Below, in pieces: positions 1 through 4,466 of a stretch of 6,757 nucleotides of DNA. Positions within the stretch are counted from its first letter, which is position 1, and every line of letters begins with the position of its first letter. Origin of the DNA: Spirochaetota bacterium (GTDB lineage Bacteria > Spirochaetota > UBA4802 > UBA5550). The DNA is taken from positions 1 to 6,757 of the forward strand of contig JAKJGD010000116.1 of the NCBI GenBank assembly GCA_022704585.1, given 5' to 3'. The position numbers and the translations under genes were made by a program. The notes below the pieces were generated by a model, which had not been told where the DNA came from, ran no database searches, and saw only the letters and a list, made by a program, of their open reading frames with translations.

Positions 1-297
1 GGTTTCCGCCACTACCGACAGGAGGAGAAGGGACGGCGCAGGGCCGAGCTCGTCCACGGCGCTGCCCCATATGCCGTACTGGCTACCGGGCAGCGAGCGG
101 TCCGGGCTTGCCGCGAGCCCGATGGTGAAGGCGGTGTCCAGCACGGCGGGCAGCCGCGACAGGTCCCCGTCCGGGTGCTCGCCCTCGAACAGGGACGCCA
201 CGGATTTCCCTGAAAACGTGCGCGCCAGGTCGGCATAGTGGGATAATTCTTCTCTCGAAAGACCGACAGGAATGTCCGTTGCGGGTTCCTTATCCAT
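1..297 (-). CDS. Hypothetical protein, N-terminal part only (runs off left edge)
   Basis: An open frame starts at ATG 297-295 and stays open for 99 codons to the window edge, so the C-terminus is missing. The start is well supported: GGAGG at 311-307 lies 9 bases before the ATG. The protein begins MDKEPATDIPVGLSREELSH and continues as a soluble-looking, mildly acidic sequence with a Gly/Ala/Pro/Leu-rich middle. There is no signal peptide and no clear membrane segment, although the last visible residues (PSLLLLSVVAE) are hydrophobic. I do not recognise the family. It lies downstream of plsB on the same strand, 181 bases away, so it could be the second gene of a plsB transcript or have its own promoter. 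A different frame of this strand also looks open (12-452) but lacks a ribosome site and crosses this start, so I treat it as a shadow. Confidence 0.7.
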   Translation of the reverse strand, partial: MDKEPATDIPVGLSREELSHYADLARTFSGKSVASLFEGEHPDGDLSRLPAVLDTAFTIGLAASPDRSLPGSQYGIWGSAVDELGPAPSLLLLSVVAET

Positions 298-306
298 GAC
301 ACACCC

Positions 307-311
307 CCTCC
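307..311 (-). promoter_or_regulatory. Ribosome binding site of the left-edge gene
   Basis: GGAGG on the minus strand, 9 bases upstream of ATG 297, within a G-rich run (313-304). It fixes the start and the reading frame of the partial gene. Confidence 0.65.
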
Positions 312-322
312 CCGAAAGCGCC

Positions 323-351
323 TGAATATGCGAACGCAGGGAAAATGACAA
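323..351 (-). promoter_or_regulatory. Possible promoter of the left-edge gene
   Basis: On the minus strand TTGTCA (351-346; five of six bases match the sigma-70 -35 consensus) is followed after 17 bases by TATTCA (328-323; three of six match the -10). The placement, just upstream of the ribosome site, is reasonable, but the -10 is weak. The gene may instead be read through from plsB. Confidence 0.25.
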
Positions 352-414
352 CAGCGGATAGAATAAAAGGCAAGTAGAAAATGCGGGAAGATGCAAAACC
401 CGAAATCCCCGACA

Positions 415-472
415 GGCCCGCACTTGCACCGGGCCCGTCGAGGTAAGCGCATGCGGACGTATCAGGGCCCGG
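415..472 (-). promoter_or_regulatory. GC-rich alternative hairpins after plsB (possible terminator or attenuator)
   Basis: Starting 6 bases after the plsB stop codon, the minus-strand RNA has three GC-rich segments: CCGGGCCC (472-465), GGGCCCGG (436-429) and CGGGCC (420-415). The first two can form an 8-bp all-GC stem with a 28-base loop. The middle one can instead pair with the third as a 6-bp stem with a 9-base loop. The two pairings exclude each other. No U-run follows either stem, so a classical intrinsic terminator is not shown. Position between plsB and the next same-strand gene fits a processing, termination or attenuation element, but this is inference. Confidence 0.35.
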
Positions 473-478
473 ATTAAA

Positions 479-3073
479 TCATAATTTCTGGAGCGGCCGC
501 AGGTATTTCTCGACCCGCGCCTTCATATCCGTCGCTTTTTCCGCGCTCAGGACCTGCACGTCGACCTGCTTCTTGCCCGACTGCGTCATCTCCAGCACGC
601 CGGCCTCCTTCAGCTTCGTGACGGCGTTATCGTAGGTCGGCTGGGAGAGCGACTCGGTAAGCTTCACCTCGCCCAGGTGGTAGAGCCTGATCCCGTTCTT
701 CCGCACCTCGTGCACGAGTTCCTTCCTGCTCATCCGCTTCGATAGCCCGGCCACGCAGTCGCACACGACCAGGTAGGATTCCAGCATGTCCTGTATCCCC
801 TTCGCGAAGAGGACAAGCTCGCCGCGCCGCTCCTCGGCGACGCGTATCATGGATCCGGACCGCGTGATAACCGAGCGGCCGGCCAGGTAGTCGAGGCTCT
901 TCGCGACCGTGGCAGCGGTGTCGCGGATGGCCTCGGAATAAACGAACTCGCCGGAAAAGAGATCCATCAGGTCAGCAAAGCAATCGGCGGCCGCCTTCTC
1001 ATCCAGGCCGTCCGCGCCGGAGAGGCAGAGGAGCGGCGCCGCCAGGAAGGTGACGGGAAGCTGGAAATGAAGGATGCTGTTCTTGTAGAAGTTGATCCGC
1101 GACCGCTCGTTATCATTCAGGGTATAAAGCCCGGGCAGCACTTCAGGCGCGCCTCCCTTTACGCCGGCGACCGCCTCGCCCACGATTCTGTCCTGCATGT
1201 ACGACGCGAGCACGTAGTCGATGATCGCGTCGGCGCCCGCGGCGCTCGCCAGGTCCTCGCTCATGCGGACCCCGGCCCAGGCGAGGTAATCCCGGAGGAC
1301 GCTTATGCGCTCTTTCAGCATGTCGCGCGTGAAGCCGGAGGCGGAAGACTGGAGCATGGCCGCGGACGTGACCGAGAACGGCGTGGCCATCACGATCTCG
1401 CTGATCCTCTTCCCGATGAACTCGCCCAGCGAGTCGGTCAGGTCCTCGCCTCCCCCGTGGCGCTCCCGGAATTCCCTGAAACTGAACGGTTCGTTGAAGG
1501 AAAGGTAGACCTTCCCGTACTTGCGCTTCAGCAGCGAGCTGCTCTTCACGAAGTTCGAGGTCGATTCCTTTTCCTTCTCTTTCCCTTTCAGCTCCATATG
1601 GTACGAAGATTCCTCGAGTATGCGGTCGTAGCTGATCGTGATCGGCACGAACATCATGTCCTTGTTGTAGCCTTCCTCGATTGCGTCGATCAGGTATTTC
1701 AGGATGCCCATCTTGGGGAGCATGATCTTGCCGGTCCTGCTCCTGCCGCCCTCGATGAAAAACTCGATGCTGTACCCCTCGTTGATCAGGGTCTTGATAT
1801 ACTGCTTGAACACGACCGGGTAGAGCTTGAGGCCCCGGAACGAGCGGCGCATAAAGAACGCGCCGGACCGCCGGAACACGGGCCCCATGGGGAAGAAGGT
1901 GAGGTTCGATCCGGCGACAATGTGGGGCGGGATGATCTTGTTCTCGTAAAATATGCTCGAGACGATCAGGTAATCCATGTGGCTCTTGTGGCTGGGAACC
2001 AGTATGAGCGGCGCTTTCTGCGCCGCTTCGCGCACACGCTTCATGTCTTCAATATCATAATAGATGCCGTCGAATATCTTGGTGAACATGTAGCGCACCG
2101 AGGCGTGGAACCACTTTATCATGTTGATCGAGAAATCGGCCGCTATCTCGCGGAAGTAGCGGTACGCCTTCTTCCTGAGCTTTCGCTCCGACGTATGGTC
2201 GTCCCGCTCGAGCTGCTTGATCTCGTCAATGACGTTCTTGTGGTAGAGCACCTTCTCCATGATTTCGTGTTGGGACTTCATGACCGGGCCCAGGACCGCG
2301 CGCTTCTCCTGGCCGTAGATCTCGAGGAGACGGTTGCGGAGCAGCCGGCCCAGCTGGCGCGGCTCGTCCGTAGTGGCCTGCGCGATCTCTTCCTTCAGGT
2401 TAATGGGCCTCGCCACCCGGACGAACGCGGGCGTGGAGCTCTTGAACAGGGTGAAAAGCCCGGAAAAAAAGCCCCGGTCGATGGTGGCGCGCGAGGTCAC
2501 GAGCGTTTTCGTCCGCTCCGGGTTCTGGTTCCAGAACAGTATCTCAGGGAACACGTAGATCGGCTCGTCGATCTGTTTCTGCGCTTCGATAAGGTACTGA
2601 AGCGAGTCCGACTTGATCTCGATATATCGGCGGATGAAGAGCTTGCGGGACAGGATAGACAGTATGAGCGGCCTGTTGTCGCGCAGCAGTTCCAGGACCA
2701 TGTCCGCTTCCGACGCCGACTCAACCTTCGCGCCGCTGCTGCCGAATTTGTTCGCCAGTGATGAAATGTAATTGGCGATATTGGCGAACATCTGGAATAT
2801 ATTGGGTGTAAAATCAAGCGCCCGCTCGGGCACCGGGAGGCCCCTGGCCCGCAGAAGGTTTACCAGGACCAGGAGGGAGGTATTGGCGCTCTGGTACGAT
2901 ACATACGCGATCCGCCCCTTCCCCTGGTACTCCTGGAGCGTGCGCAGGCTTTCCTCGTCAAAATCGACGCTTTTAAAAAAGACGGCGGTGACCTTCTCCA
3001 TAAAGTCATTTGCCCGCGTCCTGACCATGGTTTCATTTCCGTAATACAAGCTGCGCTTCTGGACTGTATCCAT
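479..3073 (-). CDS. plsB: Glycerol-3-phosphate 1-O-acyltransferase PlsB
   Basis: PlsB transfers a fatty acyl group from acyl-ACP or acyl-CoA to the sn-1 position of glycerol-3-phosphate, the first committed step of phospholipid synthesis, at the inner membrane. All four acyltransferase blocks are visible, numbered from ATG 3073. They are HKSHMD (the H-x4-D catalytic pair, H362/D367), GAFFMRR (404-410), EGGRSRTG with the glycerol-phosphate-binding EGGRS (441-445), and VPITIS (476-481). The stretch around the first two blocks closely follows the E. coli PlsB pattern, including PPHI, AGSNL and GPVFRR. At 864 residues it is somewhat longer than E. coli PlsB (807), with a longer N-terminal region. 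I chose ATG 3073 because AGGTGG lies 5 bases upstream; a GTG at 3082 gives three more residues but has no usable ribosome site. The gene is divergent from the tRNA and may be co-transcribed with the unknown gene at 297-1. Confidence 0.95.
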   Translation of the reverse strand: MDTVQKRSLYYGNETMVRTRANDFMEKVTAVFFKSVDFDEESLRTLQEYQGKGRIAYVSYQSANTSLLVLVNLLRARGLPVPERALDFTPNIFQMFANIANYISSLANKFGSSGAKVESASEADMVLELLRDNRPLILSILSRKLFIRRYIEIKSDSLQYLIEAQKQIDEPIYVFPEILFWNQNPERTKTLVTSRATIDRGFFSGLFTLFKSSTPAFVRVARPINLKEEIAQATTDEPRQLGRLLRNRLLEIYGQEKRAVLGPVMKSQHEIMEKVLYHKNVIDEIKQLERDDHTSERKLRKKAYRYFREIAADFSINMIKWFHASVRYMFTKIFDGIYYDIEDMKRVREAAQKAPLILVPSHKSHMDYLIVSSIFYENKIIPPHIVAGSNLTFFPMGPVFRRSGAFFMRRSFRGLKLYPVVFKQYIKTLINEGYSIEFFIEGGRSRTGKIMLPKMGILKYLIDAIEEGYNKDMMFVPITISYDRILEESSYHMELKGKEKEKESTSNFVKSSSLLKRKYGKVYLSFNEPFSFREFRERHGGGEDLTDSLGEFIGKRISEIVMATPFSVTSAAMLQSSASGFTRDMLKERISVLRDYLAWAGVRMSEDLASAAGADAIIDYVLASYMQDRIVGEAVAGVKGGAPEVLPGLYTLNDNERSRINFYKNSILHFQLPVTFLAAPLLCLSGADGLDEKAAADCFADLMDLFSGEFVYSEAIRDTAATVAKSLDYLAGRSVITRSGSMIRVAEERRGELVLFAKGIQDMLESYLVVCDCVAGLSKRMSRKELVHEVRKNGIRLYHLGEVKLTESLSQPTYDNAVTKLKEAGVLEMTQSGKKQVDVQVLSAEKATDMKARVEKYLRPLQKL

Positions 3074-3078
3074 AACTA

Positions 3079-3084
3079 CCACCT
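3079..3084 (-). promoter_or_regulatory. Ribosome binding site that decides the plsB start
   Basis: AGGTGG on the minus strand sits 5 bases before ATG 3073. It overlaps the alternative GTG codon at 3082-3080, which makes that upstream start unlikely. Confidence 0.6.
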
Positions 3085-3149
3085 ATCCGATCACAATTAC
3101 ACCATCGACGAAAGCACAATAGGTGCCTCAAATACCGCGATACACCAGT

Positions 3150-3193
3150 CCGGGCTGTCCCGGGTCGCATCACGTAAACCGTCTAAAAAGACG
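3150..3193 (-). promoter_or_regulatory. Structured plsB leader with two tight hairpins
   Basis: Two short perfect stems lie in tandem in the presumed 5' untranslated region of plsB. CGTCT/AGACG with a four-base loop is at 3193-3180, and CCGGG/CCCGG with a four-base loop is at 3163-3150. Neither is followed by a U-run on the minus strand. They lie between the candidate promoter (3202-3230) and the plsB ribosome site. Their role is unknown; control of plsB mRNA translation or stability is a possibility only. Confidence 0.35.
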
Positions 3194-3201
3194 CGAAACG
3201 T

Positions 3202-3244
3202 ATGGTATAAAAATAAGGTTATGCATGCAAGTATTTTTTTAAAA
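3202..3244 (-). promoter_or_regulatory. Candidate plsB promoter with upstream A/T tract
   Basis: On the minus strand TTGCAT (3230-3225) is followed after 17 bases by TACCAT (3207-3202, four of six -10 matches). TATACC at 3209-3204 is an alternative -10 with a 15-base spacer. Directly upstream is an A4/T7 tract (3244-3234 on the plus strand) of the kind that acts as an UP element. Transcription would begin near 3195, just before the first leader hairpin. The hexamers are imperfect, so this is a candidate. Confidence 0.35.
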
Positions 3245-3311
3245 GTTGACTTCGCATCCAGTGAAACCGCCATACCTGTAAATTTATACATGATTTCATC
3301 GCTATTTCAGC

Positions 3312-3357
3312 TTTTTTTAAAAAAATATTATTGCAAATATATTATAATATACATAAT
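3312..3357 (+). promoter_or_regulatory. Candidate tRNA-Pro promoter
   Basis: A T7A7 tract (3312-3325) lies just upstream of TTGCAA (3331-3336, four of six -35 matches). CATAAT (3352-3357, five of six -10 matches) follows after a short 15-base spacer. This would give a leader of roughly 20 bases before the tRNA. A perfect TATAAT at 3343-3348 is another possible -10 but has no -35 at the right distance. The strong AT bias and A-tract fit a stable-RNA promoter. Confidence 0.4.
3338..3351. repeat. 14-bp perfect palindrome containing TATAAT on both strands
   Basis: TATATTATAATATA reads the same on both strands and places a TATAAT hexamer on each (plus 3343-3348, minus 3346-3341). It lies in the AT-rich divergent control region. 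It may simply reflect base composition, or be a promoter core or operator. Confidence 0.5.
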
Positions 3358-3384
3358 TTGTCTCCAAGTCAGATTATTGACATA

Positions 3385-3459
3385 CGGGATGTAGCGCAGC
3401 CCGGTTAGCGCGCTTCGTTCGGGACGAAGAAGTCGGGAGTTCAAATCTCCCCATCCCGA
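3385..3459 (+). tRNA. tRNA-Pro (anticodon CGG)
   Basis: A complete 75-base cloverleaf. The acceptor stem CGGGATG/CATCCCG is perfect over 7 bp. The D stem is GCGC/GCGC with the loop AGCCCGGTTA. The anticodon stem CTTCG/CGAAG encloses TTCGGGA, giving anticodon CGG at 3420-3422. The variable loop is AAGTC, and the T stem GGGAG/CTCCC encloses TTCAAAT. The discriminator base is A3459. It decodes the proline codon CCG, common in the GC-rich genes here. CCA is not encoded (AGTTTT follows), so the 3' end must be added by tRNA nucleotidyltransferase. It stands alone between the divergent plsB and the partner-switch genes. Confidence 0.97.
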
Positions 3460-3460
3460 A

Positions 3461-3515
3461 GTTTTTTAAAAAAAGTCTCCGATCGTTTCTTGGTAAGATA
3501 AGAGCTCTTTTTTTT
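3461..3515 (+). terminator. Possible terminator downstream of tRNA-Pro
   Basis: Right after the tRNA comes T6A7 (3462-3474). The palindrome AAGAGCTCTT (3500-3509) then merges into an eight-base T-run (3508-3515). The A7G block (3468-3475) could also pair with CT7 (3507-3514) across a long loop. The T-run is convincing but the stems are AT-rich or too short, so termination is plausible rather than shown. Confidence 0.35.
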
Positions 3516-3562
3516 GGACCTTCAAAAATAAATCAAAAACCTTGAACAACGCAAGTAGTACT

Positions 3563-3568
3563 GAGGAG
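3563..3568 (+). promoter_or_regulatory. Distant Shine-Dalgarno-like site of the anti-sigma gene
   Basis: GAGGAG is the only ribosome-site-like sequence before ATG 3591, but it is 22 bases away, too far for ordinary use. No ATG, GTG or TTG lies in frame between it and 3591. A 4-bp GTTA/TAAC pairing (3568-3571 with 3580-3583) could shorten the distance slightly. Otherwise the start has no clear ribosome site. Confidence 0.25.
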
Positions 3569-3590
3569 TTACTTCGAGTTAACATTATTT

Positions 3591-4013
3591 ATGGTACGAC
3601 AGGAAAGTACATTAATACTCAATGAGTTGTACCCGTCCGACCCGAAAAAACGCAAGGACATCATTGACGCGCTTTGCAAGGCAATATCCTCAAGCGGCAT
3701 TGACCTCGAGGTCACTCCCGAAGAAACCTATCTGTCCCTGGACGAAGCCATAACGAATTCCATGGAGCACGGTAACCAGTGGGACCCGCGAAAATCCATC
3801 CGTGTCGCCATCACGGCCGAGCGGGACGAGATGACCATCTCAATAACCGACCAGGGAAAGGGGTTCTCCACCAAAAGCATCAAAAACATGCTTAAAAACA
3901 GGGACGTCCTGAGCAACCGCGGGCGGGGCATCTACATCATAAACCAGTTCTGCAAAATAACCTGGAACGATGCAGGGAACCAGATCGTCCTTCATTTCAA
4001 CCGGAAAAAGTAG
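3591..4013 (+). CDS. RsbW/SpoIIAB-like anti-sigma factor serine kinase (GHKL ATPase domain)
   Basis: A 140-residue cytoplasmic protein that is essentially one HATPase_c_2 domain. The N-box is LDEAITNSMEHGN (50-62), with the probable catalytic base E52, the Mg-binding N56, and H60/G61. The G1 box is DQGKGF (87-92). The G2-type glycine box is GRGIYII (111-117). Proteins of this family bind a sigma factor or other partner and phosphorylate a serine in a STAS-domain antagonist, which releases the partner. That antagonist type is encoded 105 bases downstream. No sigma factor gene is in view, so the target is unknown; some relatives control phosphatases, secretion or other outputs. The start is the only ATG before the domain; the open frame extends upstream to 3546 without a better start codon. 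Expression may depend on read-through from the tRNA side or a promoter I cannot identify. Confidence 0.9.
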   Translation: MVRQESTLILNELYPSDPKKRKDIIDALCKAISSSGIDLEVTPEETYLSLDEAITNSMEHGNQWDPRKSIRVAITAERDEMTISITDQGKGFSTKSIKNMLKNRDVLSNRGRGIYIINQFCKITWNDAGNQIVLHFNRKK

Positions 4014-4118
4014 CGTTTATCTCTATCCGTATGCCTTCGCCGGAAGGGACAAAGCCCGGCGCATATGTAATGGTAAGTCACCCTAATTTTATTGACAGGA
4101 TAAGGCCCCGCTGACAGT
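4014..4118 (+). promoter_or_regulatory. Spacer with hairpin and TTGACA element between the partner-switch genes
   Basis: The 105-base gap contains a 6-bp stem CGCCGG/CCGGCG (4038-4043 with 4056-4061, 12-base loop) without a following T-run. It also has a perfect -35-like TTGACA (4092-4097). A good -10 is missing at the right distance: CAGTAT at 4115-4120, 17 bases on, matches only three of six. The hairpin could limit read-through from the kinase gene, and the TTGACA could start a separate transcript, but neither is established. Confidence 0.3.
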
Positions 4119-4175
4119 ATGAACATCACCCCGGCGGGTATCAACAAACGGAAACTGACGCACAGTATGAATATC
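4114..4175 (+). repeat. Near-perfect 14-bp direct repeat around two possible STAS start codons
   Basis: ACAGTATGAACATC at 4114-4127 recurs as ACAGTATGAATATC at 4162-4175, 13 of 14 bases identical and exactly 48 bases (16 codons) apart. Each copy contains an in-frame ATG followed by codons for Asn-Ile. It may be a small duplication that created a second start, or chance. Confidence 0.5.
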
Positions 4176-4466
4176 GAACGGAAAGAAACCGAATTCGAAA
4201 CCACGTTCATCATCATGGACGAGATGGTTTCACAAAACATGACCCTGCTCTCTGACGAGTTCAACCATTTCGTAAGGACCGATACGAGGGACGCCATCGT
4301 CGACCTGAGCTTCGTGCGCAAGATCGACTCCATGTCCATTGCGACCCTGATCCGGTTCAAGAACGCACTCACCGAGAAGGGCCGCACCATGCACCTTTCA
4401 AACCCGACCGACACCGTATTCAGGGTGCTCGAGCTGTCGGGAATGGACAAGTTCCTGATGGAATGA
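4119..4466 (+). CDS. STAS-domain anti-sigma factor antagonist (RsbV/SpoIIAA-like)
   Basis: A 115-residue protein whose residues from about 20 to 115 form a STAS domain. The diagnostic stretch DAIVDLSFVRKIDSMSIATLIRF (58-80) matches the beta-strand plus phospho-loop of SpoIIAA/RsbV. S71, the serine right after the aspartate, is the expected phosphorylation site, but the usual glycine two residues later is serine (S73). The C-terminal FRVLELSGMDKFL (101-113) matches the end of the fold. Unphosphorylated antagonists of this type bind the RsbW-like kinase, here probably the product of the gene just upstream, and free its partner. The start is uncertain. ATG 4119 has AGGATAAGG ending 13 bases upstream. 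ATG 4167 would give 99 residues and a more typical N-terminus but has only GGAAA at a long distance. Its stop overlaps the gpmI start by four bases. Confidence 0.88.
   Translation: MNITPAGINKRKLTHSMNIERKETEFETTFIIMDEMVSQNMTLLSDEFNHFVRTDTRDAIVDLSFVRKIDSMSIATLIRFKNALTEKGRTMHLSNPTDTVFRVLELSGMDKFLME

Larger units (their letters stand above)
3083..3384. other. Divergent intergenic region between plsB and tRNA-Pro
   Basis: This 302-base gap holds, from left to right: the plsB ribosome site, the two-hairpin leader (3150-3193), a candidate plsB promoter, a T7A7 tract (3312-3325), a 14-bp perfect palindrome with TATAAT (3338-3351), and the tRNA leader. It is much more AT-rich than the flanking genes from about 3195 onward. 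A 64-codon minus-strand frame (3291-3097) crosses the leader hairpins but has no ribosome site and resembles no protein I know, so I do not call it a gene. Confidence 0.6.

Noticed and set aside
12..452. 146-codon minus-strand frame at the left end
   Set aside because: It crosses the start of the better-supported partial gene (ATG 297 with GGAGG) and has no ribosome site of its own. Its translation is Arg/Cys/Pro-rich, as in a shadow frame.
1067..2761. 564-codon plus-strand open frame opposite plsB
   Set aside because: It is fully antisense to the well-supported plsB. Its translation is rich in Arg, His, Asp, Val and Leu in the manner of a GC-rich shadow frame and has no recognisable domain.
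3097..3291. 64-codon minus-strand frame just upstream of plsB
   Set aside because: There is no ribosome site before its ATG, it has no recognisable protein features, and it overlaps the candidate plsB promoter and two leader hairpins. A real small gene is not excluded but is unsupported.
3385..3475. tRNA-Pro as an integration site with T/A-tract direct repeats as attachment sites
   Set aside because: No integrase, phage or transposon gene is in the window, and the repeats are low-complexity A/T tracts outside the tRNA 3' end, with no copy of tRNA sequence elsewhere.
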